Assembly: GCF_008831285.2 (NCBI RefSeq)
Contig: NC_045147.1
Span: 5,746,334 to 5,810,333 of the forward strand
Source of the DNA: Nymphaea colorata
Lineage: Eukaryota; Streptophyta; Magnoliopsida; Nymphaeales; Nymphaeaceae
Length of the DNA stretch: 64,000 bases
Direction: 5' to 3'
The first letter of the stretch is position 1. Each line of letters opens with the position of its first letter. Below are positions 11,930-25,189 of this stretch, in pieces. The notes beneath the pieces are model-generated. The model ran no database searches, was not told where the DNA came from, and saw only the letters and a list, made by a program, of their open reading frames with translations. The translations under genes were made by a program, and so were the position numbers.

Positions 11930-12955
11930 CAAAGGAAAATTGAGGGTGAAGCAGCAAATTTTGGTTTTGTTTGGAAATAGATTTTTAGGAGAAATGGACC
12001 CCACCGATCGGTACGAGGATCGATTGTTCCTGCCGCCATTAATAGGGGTAATCGATCCAAGGTCACGGATTTCCTCAAGCATGATAAGTTATTTTTCCTA
12101 CATGCACATGCAGAAATGGAATTTTAGATTTTGGATTTTAGAGTTTATTTTGAACAAGAATTAAATTTGATTGAGAATATTTCTATATTTCACAAATTTG
12201 GGAGATTATTTTGGAATGAGATTTTTGAATTAATCCAGGATTTTAGCAATTAAACTTTGATTTAGTCCAAAAATTGGAGTTAGGAAAGTGAGAATTTGGA
12301 TATTGGATAGGATTGAGGATTTTGACATTGAATTTTGATTCGAATTAGGGATTACAATTGGATACAATTGGGGATTTCAAATTTTGTTTTCAAGTTGAGA
12401 TCTTGAAATTGAGCATTGAAAATTGGAGATTTCTGCTAGACTTTGGTTTTTTTGCTTGAAAAATTCCTAGAATTGGAATTTGATTTTGAAACCAAATATC
12501 GAATTTGATAATTGATGTCTCAAATTTTTGGATCGTTGACATTTCTAAACTTGCAACAGCTGGAAATCAGCCAACATCTTGGGATTTTGAACTTGGGTTT
12601 TGGAAGTTTTGGGAAAAACTTGATTTGATTGGGGGGATTGGAAAATCAGATTTTGGATTTCAAGTCTAGCTTTTGAAAAATGTCGGTTTTTCAACCATTT
12701 TGAAATCTTGTGTTTTTGCATTGAAATAAGCAAGATGCTCAAGTTTTCGTCATAATATGACTGGGTCACAGTAGCGACTCCGACTTGACTCACTTAGATT
12801 TTGCAAAAGTGAGTGGGTGCATTCGTGAAGTGAGTGTATGCATGTATTTATAGTCTACATGTACATCCATGCTTTGCTCTCTTTTACTCCATGCGTAATT
12901 CAAATTAATCTTCACATAGATATAGGTCCACCTTGGAGGCGAGAAGTGTAGGACG
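11930..12955 (-). repeat. LTR-like repeat, truncated copy B
   Basis: It begins with the conserved core (11985-12065) preceded by a TTTTGGTTTTGTTTGGAAAT-like lead that also precedes the cores of copies A and C. It continues through GATTTTGGATTT-type sequence and a CAGTAGCGACTCC word near 12765, comparable with a diverged word near 1530 in copy A. It ends where copy C begins, so it is truncated or interrupted by that copy. Confidence 0.4.
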
Positions 12956-13801
12956 TTGTTTGCATCCACAAAAATCATTTTTGGTTTTTGGAGTACTCTA
13001 GAAAAATGAGGTTTTATTTTGAAATAAGAGATAAATGGATTCAGCCATTGGTACGAGCATTGACTGTTTCTGGTGCCTTTAACGAGGGTAACCAATCCAA
13101 TGGCTATTTTTATTCTTGATGCATTTCATTTTGACTTAAATATTTTTTCGTTATAAATGTATTGTAGTGTTTGAAAAAATATTGAAAATTTGATGTTTCA
13201 AAATTTTTTAGAAAGTTTTTGAATAGTCATTTGAGAGTATAAAATGCTTTGATTTGAGAAATTTTTACAAATAATTACTTGGAAACGTTTGAAGATCACC
13301 TTTTGAAGTTAATTTAATATTCTCTCAAGAAATTAAGTAGGTTTGAAACTTTGCTCTAATTCGATTGTCACCTAACTAGAGCTCCATCACATCTTGGTTC
13401 ACAAGTGAATATGAATGTATGAATGCATTGACCCTACATGATTATGAGTAAATCATTCATTCCTACCATAACATTCATCTAAAAGCATTCCTTCCAACAC
13501 ATGCATCCAAGTTTCACTTTTTTATTTATAAAATTGTCATAAGTATTTTTATGAAAAGAGAAAAGCTTTTGAAAAAAAGACTGGGGTTGTAGAGCATCAA
13601 ACATGATTCCGATATTAGGTCATTTATTGAGTTTTGGTTTTAATGAAGTCGGCAAATGAGAAATTAAAACTTCATATATTGGAAGAAAAATATCCAAAAG
13701 AATGGGAAAGAGAATATGTTTTAATAGGAATAGGAAAAAAGAGAGAGAGAAAGAGATTTTAAAATCATAAAATAAACGATTTTTTAAGAAGAAAAAGAGA
13801 G

Positions 13802-13804
<3 letters not shown>

Positions 13805-13858
<54 letters not shown>
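13805..13858. repeat. (TA)n microsatellite
   Basis: About 27 uninterrupted TA units, flanked by GAGAGA-rich runs on both sides (13740-13800 and 13925-13960). Confidence 0.95.
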
Positions 13859-13863
<5 letters not shown>

Positions 13864-16800
13864 GTATATGAAAGCTTGTAAAAAAGAAGTATTAAATCAA
13901 ATGAAGAGGGAGAAGAAGATTTTAGAAAAAGAGAGAGAGAGAAAGAAAGAAAGAGAAAGTGAAACACACGTATATATATTCATTTATATATGTATGTATA
14001 TAAAAATTTATAAAAGAATATGTTAAATCATAAAGAGAGAAAAACAAAGAGAGATAGTCATGTGCACGTATACATATATAACATGTATATACACAAATGC
14101 TTTCACGAGGGTTGAAATCAAGAAATAACTTAAAAATATCCGACTTCAATTGTTCTATGTAGGCCGGAGAGGAATTTAGGCTCATACAAGAGCCTATGCT
14201 AAGTCTCCAAGGCCTCATTAAAGAGGGTTCTTGCTTTGAAATTTTTTTTGAAAAACTTGATTCTAAATATTTTCATACATGAAGATAAAACCATAATTAT
14301 TTCGTTTGTTACAAGAGATTATATTTCTTCCATCATTGCGTGTGGAAGAAAATCAAACAATGTAATAAAGCACTCATTAGGGTTCCTAATCTGGTAATTA
14401 AGAGAGAAACTAAACGTGAGAATAAAATGAAGATGCATTTTAACATGCACATATTCATGAAGGGTTTTCTTGGGTGGACAAATCTCAACTTCAAAATCAA
14501 CATAATATTAAAAAAAAATCTCAAACCAAACACTCATTCTCGTTGTGCATTTGCTCATTAATTAAGGAAAGTTAATCCATCATACATGAGCATCATTTCA
14601 AAAATAAATGATGAGTAAAGCAATATAACAAGCATATTTTTTAAAATAAATGAAGAAATGAGATTTATTTTGCTTACTCATACTCCTAATGCACTCAATA
14701 GTAGCTCTCGACTTCGGAAAGAAATCTTTAGAGCTTTCTTGCACAGCTATAGGGAGGTGGCAAGAGAAAATGAAAAAAATGAAAACAAGAGAATGACTAC
14801 ATACCTTGAATATGGATGATATTAGGAATGAGTTTTCTCCTTTGGATGAACCTAGAGTCACCTCAAATGAAGCTCCAAGATAATGAAGGTGTCCCACAAA
14901 GAGATCTCCTCATGCTCTCTTGAAGGGTTTGAACTTGGAGAAGTTTGCTCCCAAGGTTGGAGTAGAAGAAGAAGAGGAGAAGCGAGAAATAGAAAGAGAG
15001 ATCTAAGGAAAACTTTAGATTTTCAAGTAGAAAAATACTAGAGGTTTCCCAAGGGTTAGCTCATGCCCAAGAGGGAAGATTGTAAGGGTATTTATAAGGA
15101 GTTTTGGAGCCAAAACTCAAAATTTGATTTTTTTTTTTTTTTAAATTTAACAAGATTTTTATGAGAATTCCAAGTATTTTTGAATTATTTTCAATTTTTT
15201 TTTTAAATAGGTTTTGACTAAGTGGGATTGACCATTAGCCCTACAAATACCCCTTTGAGGTGTGAGTAAGGCTAACGCCCACCCAACAAAGCCAAAACCA
15301 CCCCTCAAGGGGCGGTTTTAGCTTAGAAAAGGGCCTACGCAGCGCGGTCGAGCGTGACGTGCAACGACGCCAGATCGCGCGATTGCTCGTGTTGTGTCGA
15401 GTTCTCATAAAGGAGGGCGAAATGCCTCCCTTATTATCTCATGTGGACCAATAAGGGGTGGATTTCACCTCCCTAGCCTCCAAGAGGTTCGTTTATAAAA
15501 TAAAATAAGAAAAACATGGGAATCATATTTTTAAATGTGTATTTATATGGGGTAAAAATGGTTTTTTGTTACAAATGGGGCCGATGCCGTTTTGAGTGAC
15601 TCTGAGCTCATTCTAAATCGAAATTGAGTTCAATTAGTCACCCACGCATTCTAGTGAGAGATTTAAGCTCAAAAACACATCTTGGCGCTCAATAGTATCA
15701 AATTTTGTTGTTTTGATCACAGTTTTGGATTTTGAGTTTGAAATTCTCCATGTGGATCTAAACTTGGATTTTGGATCTAATTCAGATACGAGAATTGGAT
15801 TTTGGATTTGAATCTCGCATCTAAAGTTGGGTTTTGAATTTGAATTTTGTGTTTGGGTTCTGACAAGGGTTTAGAGATTCATTTTGGATCAAATAGTCAT
15901 GCATTTGTTCTAGGTCTATGTTTAGGGTCTAAAAATTAAATCCAAATGAAATAATTAAGAATTTTGTTTGGGTGAAAATGAAATACAGTTCTTTTGAAAA
16001 AAATTGGGTTGATAACAGATGTCCTTTAAGCTTAGTCATGATGCCAAGAAAAGCATTTGGGGTTAATGTTCGTGAGCTTAACTTTTGGTTTTGAAAACCG
16101 GATTTCAAGATGAATTTTGATTAAAGCATTGGTGAAGACGACTTTGAGTGATCAAGTTCCATCGTTTGTAAAATTGGGGATTTTGAGAAAACTTCTTTGA
16201 ATGAGGAAAATCTCGTTTGTGAGTTCCTCTAGAGCTTTGGTTTTATTTGAATTTGATTTGGAAATGGACTTTGATTTTTCAAGTCGATTTCAATAGGTTT
16301 CCTAGATCGAGAGCATATTGTTTGGAGGTTCTAGAAATTGGATCTAGAGAAACTCTGTTTTGGGAACAAATTTTGAGTTGGAGATTGATAGAAAATTGCT
16401 TGATTTGAGAACTAGTGGCTTGCATTGGTTTTGAAAATGATCGACTATTTGGAAATGCATATTTTCCAAACGAGTTTGGTGAGAATCAAATTTCTCTAAT
16501 AATTTTGGATTTGCCAAAAGTCCCTGTTTTGGATCTAGGGGCTTCTCTTGAAACCCAACTAGATGAATTTTTTAATGGTTGATTTTCAAAATCATAGAGA
16601 TTTTTGAAGATTTCAGAAATTAGATAAGTTGAAGCGAGCCCATCTTGCTTGATTTGTTCCATTTTAAGATGGATCATACTCATCATGGATTGAGTAGATT
16701 CAATCCATTTTGGCAACATTATGAAATCCAATCCATTGTGCATTCAAGAGAACATCAATGCTTTGTTCATCTTTCTCTTCAAACATTCGTAGAGCATTTA

Positions 16801-17639
16801 ATCACATAAATGGGTGAATGGAATTCTCGCCCAAATCGTGGTGCTCTTCTCTTCAATTTTGCACGAATGGGGATTCTTGAAATCAGGTTTTGAAAATGTC
16901 ATTTCTGATTTTTGAAAACAGAAATTTGGCTCAAATAGGTTACGAGGATCATGGGGATGCATTACATTTTTGTCCTAACGACCCAGCTGAACATCATTCT
17001 TAGCTTTCTAAAATAGAGAAAATCTCAGCCCAAATAACATGCAAGTTGGAAAATGTACATATGGAATGTCCACCATTTTTATTATTCGTTTGTCATTTCC
17101 ATTTGTCATTCATATGATGATGTACATATGAAAAGTCGACCATTTCTAGCAGCATAATAGTTAAGAAAATGTAACAAATCATGAGGAATAGAATGGAAAA
17201 ACGTGCATGCAAGTTGCTGTTTTGGAACAGCAAAGGAGATGTTTTAGATTAGGTAGCTTGGCAAAGACCCCAAACCATGGAACTGGTTGGGATCTAGATC
17301 ATGGTGAAGAATCATCAATATCTGGCAAGCTGAAAAGTAACTTGTTAATTTTAATTAAATAGCAAAAATGAAACCCATTGATTGAGCGTTAGATAGTTAA
17401 ATACCAGGGGCATTTGAACCCTGTTTTTTGCTTTGATAGGAGGAAACGACTTTGCCAAGGCTGCTGCAAAGCAGGCCAGGGTGGAGTTGGTCTGACCAAG
17501 CCAGCAGCCAGCCAATTTGTGGCTGCCAAACAAGGTCCGATCCTCATTCTTTTAGGAAAAAATCAGACATGCATGGTAATATAATTAAATAACATGCAAG
17601 TTAGGGAAGTAGATGACCTGAGTTGCTTGAAAAATCGAA

Positions 17640-18520
17640 GCAAACACAGGCTGGAATGATGTCCAGAACAGGGCAGAACAGGAGTGCCGAGCTGGACTTG
17701 ATGTTAGGGCTAAAATAATCCCGAGCAAGGGTTGGCTACTGAGCTGAACCACCTTGAGGGAGCCTGCCTTGATGGAGCTCGACTTAAGGACGCCTTGAGG
17801 AACCAGCTATGCTGCACAGAACCAGCTTGGGAGGCGTCCTTGCTGGCGATGCCTTGACCAAACAGCCGGCTGGAACAGCACGTTGCTTGGTTGAAGATTG
17901 GCTTGGCTGAGTCGTTTTAGATAGGGAGACGACTAGGTTGAGGTGCCTTGAGCAAATGAGTTGACTAGGCTGAAACGTCTAAACTGGGAGAGGGACTAGG
18001 CGGAGGCGCCTTGAGTGAAAGGGGGCGTCTAGGCCTGGCTCGGCTGGGCTATGACGTATCAAACAGGGACGTCTGGGCTAGGATCGAACTGTTGTCTTGA
18101 AGTTAGAATAAAATTGGTGATGCCTACCTCGTGTGTGCCTTGGTGGGACTGATCGGTTGGAGAGTTGGACCAAGTGATGTGGGATTGCACCAAGCTTGAA
18201 AGCTTCTTGGCAAGTAACGCCTCAAGCAAAGAATTGGCTGGACCAAGCTTGGAGGCGACGTCCTTGGACAGAGATCGGCTGGGGTTGTGGAGCTGGACCA
18301 GGCTTTAAAGTGCTTGGGCAGAATCAGATAACGGCTGGAGGAGTTGACGCCTAAGGCTGAAACGCCTCCTTGTGGCTGCTAGGAACTAGAGCAAGGGAGC
18401 ATGAGAAGGCTGGAAGAGAGTGGCATGAGAGCTTGAGAGAGCTTCAGAGAGATGGCGTGAGAGCTTAAAAGAGATGCCAAGGGGTCCTTAGCTGATCCAA
18501 GTGCTGGATTGTATAGGCAC
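17640..18520. repeat. G/C-rich degenerate repeat zone of copy C
   Basis: Imperfect repetition of words such as GGCTGGACCAAGCTTGG, GAGGCGCCTTGAG, GACGTCCTTG and GGGCGTCTAGG, with no fixed period. It has the same relative position as the AGCAGCT-rich zone in copy A, but the words differ. Confidence 0.5.
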
Positions 18521-19639
18521 CATGTCATGATGACTTAGTGCTAGACACTTTCCTTGAAAAGCAAAGGAATCAATGAGCAATCTCCATGATTTTGGCATGA
18601 GGAGGAAGCTAGAGCTGCATGCAAGGGGCACCTTCTCCCTTGCCAATCAGCTTTTCCTTTCTTGCATCTTTGTCTATCTTGCTTAGCTTGAAAATCAAGC
18701 AAGCATGTTGGAGCTATCTCTTCATGTCAGCTATAAAAATCTGGTTTTTAACCCGCTAGTTTGAATTCAAGGAAGAAAGAAGGGGAAAGGGGGACGTCCT
18801 TAATGGCTGGTTCTGCCTTCACTTAACCAGAACTTGATGGTAACCTTCTTGGGACCAGCTGAAAGGGCACACCCAAATGGCCTGCCCTATATATATATAT
18901 ATATTTTTTAAAAAAGCCTAGTTCAGCTTTCTTGAAATTGAAATTAGAGGAGGGGCAAGTCTTTTTCTTTTTTTTTACTTTCCTTTTTGCCTTTTTTGGA
19001 AATTCCAGACAAGAATGAAGAACGTCATATTCTTCGAATGCCTCCTTGGTTTTTCATTATTTCGAAAAACCGAATAGTTAATTTGGAAAATTATTGAAAG
19101 AGTAAGCTCCTTTGACCGACTCTTTGTTCGATTGGCCTATATCATTGACAATCTAGTCTAGAGCCTTTTGGCTCGTTTTAATTTGGAATGGGTCAATCCG
19201 ACTGGGTTGGATCCATGTTAAATCCAAATTTGGATTCTTGTGAATTGTTTTCCTTGATAGTTTTTAGGAAAATTAAGGAAGTCTTCACTCTAGGAGATTC
19301 ATTCCTAGACGTTTCTGAAAAGAGAATGGAGAGAGAGAGAGAGAGTCGCGCCAACTTATTTTGTCTCGTCTTGTTGGAAGAAGATTTTAATTCACAGTAA
19401 TGAGAATTTTAATCGATTGAAAATTTGAGTTTTAGATCTCGATTTGGATTTATCAAACTTAATTTCAAAGTTTGACAAAAATCCAATTTTTTTCATTTCA
19501 TTTTTATAAATTGTGCTAGTGAATCCTAAACTTGGATCTAGGACAGGGTTAGGCGGACATAGACTCTGGTCCTAGAATTTTCTTGATAATTTTCAAAATT
19601 GCCGTTTGAAAAAGTTTGGGAAAATTTAGGATGTAAACA

Positions 19640-22600
19640 CTTACGTTAAAGTTTTGTCCTCTTGAATTTGGTGAAGGTATTTGTTTTTTTTTTTTTTTAT
19701 GGATACTATGAAGAAGATGTCACCAATGAAGTGAACTTGTTGGCTGGAAGTTTTGGCTAGAGATTATGGAAGTTTTGGCTAGAGATTATTTAGTGGACAC
19801 CAAATACAACAATATTGTTTCTGATATAACAGTGGGTAAAAAAGGCATCATTCAATAAAAAAGAAGTTAAAGATATTGAATTATTAATTCTTCATGAATT
19901 TTGAGCAGGGTTTCTGTTCTAGATTTAAGGAACAAAGGCCTTATCTACTGCTGGCAAAAGAGAGTCTCCAATTCTAGCAACAAATGAAGCTCAAAGGCAA
20001 TTCTATCTTCAGTTTGAAAGGCAGACCCATTACTCCATTTCAGGAAAAAAAAAGCACTGCATTTCTTAATTATTGTCTGATGATGATATATGATAATGCA
20101 TGAAATGAATTGATTTTAATATTATATTCATTCAATTTTGATGTGATTTAATTAATGAATCTCCAAGTTTATGTCCAAGGAGTCATAGTTCAAATTAGAT
20201 CAAATCTGAGCTAAAACAAAGAAATTATATGTAAAACAGTGAAATTTGGCTCCCAAGCATAAAATCATCTTTTTCTATCTTAGAAACCAAAATTTTTTAT
20301 TGAATTTAGGCCCTTGAGTCCTATTTCACATTTATTTAAACTTAGATCTTGCATTTTGTTTTAATAAATTTAGGATTATGTAGAAACTAGATGAATCAAA
20401 ATGCCACCTGAATTCACTTTTTATAAGAACTCTTATCTCCATTTTTTTAAGAAGGGCACAGCTGCTCCCTTTCCCTCTCTCCCTTTTTTCGGTTTCTCTT
20501 GGCGAAGCCTTGGGAAGAAGAAGCTTCACCCAGCTTCTAGGTAATGCCCCTTTGGTGGAGCTTCATCCCACCGTGACCCATCTTCCATAAATGCCATTTT
20601 CTCTCTAAAACTTGTTGGCCCAGCTCAATGGATGAAGAATGGAAGCCAATGGAGGATTCTAGAGGCCGTATGAGATCTCCAATCTGGGATTCAAGATAAC
20701 CACACCCCTTTCTAGGTAATTTCTCTCGATTTCTTGTATTTTACGTTAGATATTAGGTGTTTTTCATTGCGTACTAATGTTTAGGGCAAGATTTTTGAGT
20801 TTTCCTAGCTGTAGATTTTTGTTTTTAGGCAGATTTCTATTGATGTTGTTGCTTGGTCGCCTCTCTAATGTATGCATTTCATATTTTTCTCATTTAGGTT
20901 GAGTATTGTTAGTTGTATTTGTCGATTAGAGTAGAATAGCAAGAGTGGTTGTGTTGTCTCATGTTATAGCTGCTCTTTTCAGCAATTTCCAGCAAGAAAA
21001 GCCATCTTCTTGATAACTTTGTTTAGTTTTTCATTGTAGTGACCTAGAATCATGCATATATGTCAATCTTGTTGATTTCTTTAGAATTTTGCATTTACAA
21101 TCATGTTTTAGCTAGGTTTTGGGCTTGAGAAGCTCACAAGCAACTTCATAGCTGCCCAATTAGACCGTTGGTTGCATTCCACTGCATTTGGTATTTATTC
21201 TCTTTTAGTCCCTTTTCTTTTCAGCATTAATTATTTATGTTTTAACAGATTGTTATAGATTAGGTAGTAAATAGTGTGTCCAAATTGATGGTTTTGTGGT
21301 TTTTAGCTAGGTGGAGCTTGCTGGTCATGGCAACAACTGTTAAGTTTTGTTTCTTCTAATTTCTTAATTTCTCAAGCATTAATTTTGTGTGTTTAGCATG
21401 TCTTAGGTAGAGACTATAGTTATGCCACTGTTTAACTAGTTAAAGTTGATAGAGTTTAGGTGTTAATGGCATTTACTTTATGTGTAGTAGTTAGGACTAT
21501 TCAGTAGTCATTTTTATAGGTTTCCAATTAGTATCGAATTAATTTCTAGTAGTTAACTGTTATGTTCATTTCAAGTTCTTCGTTTTTTTTTTTCATATAA
21601 ATTAGCTATCTTGCATTTTGATTCATTTTTCGATGTATCCTCCTTCGATGTAATGATTTATATTCAATTTAATTGTGTGTGTTGTTACTTACTTCATTTT
21701 GAAATTTTAGATTGGTGTGTGTGCATATTAATCCTTATTGTATTTTCTGTGTTATGCTTATTTCATGTTCAATTTAACTGTGTGTGCTGTTACTACACTC
21801 ATTTGTTGCTTATTATATTTTTAATATAATTTTTATTAATAGAATGGTAGGATGAATAGTTATCTTTCAATTATATCAGTTTTTAGATAGAAAAATAGTT
21901 ATTAATCCTTATTTGTAGCTAATTTAATATTGTGTGCTATTGTGCTTTGTATTTTCTAGTCTAAGTATATTGCATACCGGTAGTATCACTTAGTGTAGAT
22001 GTAATTTCAGTAGTCAATGTAATTTTTTAGTCTAAATCATGTTTTTCTAGTGTAATTGATTATTATATTTCATTTCAATCAGTTTTTAGATAAATATTAG
22101 TTGATAACTAGTGGACATAGTTATTTTTAGTTTGTGGATTGCTACTTGTTGATTTTCTATGTTCTATAGAGAGAAAGTCCACAAGTTCGCATCAAGTTCA
22201 CATCACGTATTGATTTTTATTGTATTTTCTGTAGTTTATAGTATAGTTTAGTAGGAAATATAGCAATATTTTGTTAAAAAATAGCTTTAGATGAAAATTA
22301 GTTGTTCATTAGTAGATACACATAATAGGAGCAGTTTTAAAGAGAGAAAGTGCATGTTTCACTTGAATGTTTGTTGTTTTGGTACATTTCTTTAGTTTGG
22401 TAATTTAGATTAGTATGCTTTGAAATTTATAGTTTGTAGTCTTTAGTTGTTAGCTTTAAGATCATTTTTGTATTCTAGTTGTCTATCTTAGTGGGTTTCA
22501 TACTTTTGAGTTCACGCTCAAAATATGATCAAACTAGTTTAGACTTGGTTAATCGACATTAGTCAAGTCTAGATGTTTTTTACATAATAGACACTAAATA

Positions 22601-24250
22601 CTGACTTGCATTTTGTATTAACAACCGGCTAGCATACACATACATGACTTTGCATATAAAGTGTCTTGTTTTTGTGCACAACCAATTGTGTAGAGTTGCC
22701 ATTTTGTTTTTTAATATATTGTGCAGTTGAATACTCTTTATTGGATAATTCACAACCCGCTTGAGAGGGAAGTGGAGCAACAACAAATAGATTGAAGGCT
22801 GCACACGCTGGGGAAGATGGAGGCACCAATGAAGATTGAGTCATCAAGCATCTTCAAGAGTGCCATTGTTTTTAGATTTAGGATTTGAATTTCTTGTATT
22901 ATAATTTTGTTGTATTTTAAAGACAAGTGTGTACTAGTTTGAAGAGCCCGTCCAACACCATTGAACATTGAATTATCTTGGAGACTTTTAATTTCGTATA
23001 ATAGAAGTACTTCAATTGAGTAAAATTTGTACTTGTTCTATACAGATTCTTCTTAAATTTGTCATGTCTTGATTATAGAAGTCAAGTTATTCAATTGTTG
23101 TCCATATAGTTTGACCCGGACTCACACTTGTGAAATCTGGTAAAAGTGTAACTGGTGCATGGTTTCACTTTGTATTACAATAGGTTGTTTAATTTTATAT
23201 AAGTGGACGTGGATTGAGTTGTATTGTAAATTATAAATTTATCCAAAACCGCACTAATATATACGTAATCGTTTTCTCTTTTCTAGCGTTCTTTCAAGGA
23301 GCTCGAATTATATATGGCAATTAGTTTGAAGATCTTCATAGTGATTCAAAAGTATAATTCTAATGCCAACAATATCAATGATCTTCCAATGTCATTTTGC
23401 AAACTGCGTGTAGAAGCAGAGAGATTGAGTTAGGTATGGAGTTGCCTTGTCCCATCTGTTTTGGTTCATTAATGGTATCAGCTTTAGTGCTTCAACGTTT
23501 CTGATCACTAACAAGCACTTTGTTTAGCTTTTCTGAAATGGAAGATCCAAGTAATCTTGCATAACTGAGAAATTAAGGCCAATAAATGCATATTTTCTTT
23601 AAGATATTGTATAAATTATATATTAGAAGCTAATTATCTTTCTTTTTTTTAAGAAGTTATAGTTAACATGTCCACCTTTTGATCAGTGCATAGAAGCTGG
23701 CTGTTCACATCTTCCCATGTGATGTTATCTTCATGCGACCTTTTGTCCACGGGAAAATTAACGTCATGAGGTTGACTTGACTGATGATGGGAGATGGTTT
23801 TGTTGTTGTTAATGAAAGGAAATGACATACGAGAGTTTGCAAATTCATAAGTTTCTAAAGTGGATGTAGTTCACATGCAGAAAATAACTATTTTTATTTA
23901 TTACTTGTAAAAATGTGCTAGTTAGAGCTTGGCCTATACTATATGATGAGAAAAGAGGAGATGGAAAATGACTAAAAGATGTAGCTGAAGAAGATAAGAG
24001 AAAGTATGCAAGTATTGGAAACACCATGCCAATCACTTGACCAACCATTGAACTAAAGAATATTAGAAACTCAATTTTACCTTTCATTTGGAGGTGGACA
24101 TAGAAAAATGTCAGATGTGTAGTCGTAAATAAGACATGGTATTATATGACAGGTTTGAATATTCCAAACTGTTATTTAATGACAGTTATCTTTATATTTC
24201 TAAGAAAAACTGCCATTTTTTGTGTTTTTTATTTTCTATGCCATAATAAT
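19640..24250. other. Unassigned A/T-rich sequence, no supported gene
   Basis: Open frames are short and without recognisable domains. The stretch at 20400-20780 is less A/T-rich, with two CTAGGTAAT words at 20540 and 20714. The stretch at 20800-22500 is T-rich with recurring TGTGTGTTGTTAC and TTCATGTTCAATTTAA words. This could be the remains of transposable elements, but I see no diagnostic termini. Confidence 0.4.
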
Positions 24251-24251
24251 T

Positions 24252-24830
24252 TGACTACTACCAAAAACACTTTTAGTGAGATTTTTAACTTAAATCTTGC
24301 AGTATTTTTAAATTGCCCTAAATCATAGGTATGTCATTAAAAGTTTTTACTGGCAGTTCCCCCATCTGCATCAATGTTTGTTATGGCATGACATGGACGC
24401 CACTAAAGGGTCTCTAGTGACTATTGAAACTTGCCATAAAATGGTGATGTTGACATACTAAGTGTGTCTCACTGACAATGGCAATGACACTTTATCACTG
24501 CCATAGGAAACTTTTCAGTGACACTTATGTTCTACCAGTGCAAACTATTAGTGGTGTTTAAAGAATGCTACTGAAAGCGCTTTTAACGACAACCCTAAAA
24601 AGCGATAAAAACGTCTACAATGACATATTGTGTGCATGACTAAAAGGTTTTCAGTGGCCTATATATAGTCAACACCACAGAAGGTGCCATTGTTGGCGTT
24701 CGGGAAATTTGCCATTTGAATACCATTAGTGTCCAAGTATTCTCTAGCATTTAAAGTGGGGCTTTGATTTTCTTAGTGAAAGTCTTTAGTGGCACTTTTT
24801 GGACGCCACTAAACGTTGGGATCTTGTAGA
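24252..24830. mobile_element. Short CACTA-like non-autonomous element
   Basis: The left end reads ACTACCAAAAACACTTTTAGTGA and the right end reads CACTAAACGTTGGGATCTTGTAG; the outer parts resemble the CACTACNAAAA / TTTTCTTGTAGTG termini of CACTA elements, though the terminal CACTA itself is degraded. Inside, GACGCCACTAAA, AGTGGCRCTTTT and TCACTGACA-type words recur in both orientations, as in subterminal repeats. No transposase ORF is present. The 3-bp duplication cannot be fixed, so the ends are approximate. Confidence 0.5.
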
Positions 24831-25180
24831 ATTAAGCCCTTCTAAACCATCAAGATTATAAACATGAACTACTTTTAGTTTTCTTTTGTAAGATGGTAAA
24901 TGAAGTTAGGTATAAAATAGAATAACTTGGAAAATAGTCTTGTGACGTAAAAATGTCGTGTCACGTTAGGTGGAGTAAGCTCGAGCCAGCATTGCTTGAG
25001 GACAACAAGAGGATGGAGCAGACATAGCAACTTGTTCCTCGAGGGCAGATCATCTTGGCTGCCTACAGGAGAATGCTCATCATAATTTATGGTGGTATCC
25101 TTATGACGACGTATCCTATGACTCTAAATGTAGGATTCTTGATCTGTCGGCATGGTTGTATAAACGGCAAGATTGACACA
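24831..25180. other. Unassigned sequence, no gene seen
   Basis: Mixed sequence between the CACTA-like element and the GC-rich island; no motif recognised. Confidence 0.4.
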
Positions 25181-25189
25181 GGTTGCATG

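Larger units (their letters stand above)
12960..19639 (-). repeat. Long LTR-like repeat, copy C
   Basis: A 6.7-kb block collinear with 833-6626: conserved core at 13030-13105, CCCAGCTGAACATCATTCT at about 16980, a G/C-rich degenerate repeat zone at 17640-18520, a GGGCACACCC segment at about 18866, and the terminus GGATGTAAACA at 19629-19639. The core here has its own inverted arms, GCCATTGG and CCAATGGC. A long (TA)n tract (13805-13858) and purine-rich runs interrupt it. A GC-rich patch at 15280-15460 includes a hairpin-like CCCCTCAAGGGGCGG. No protein-coding region is recognised, and the boundaries are approximate. Confidence 0.42.
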
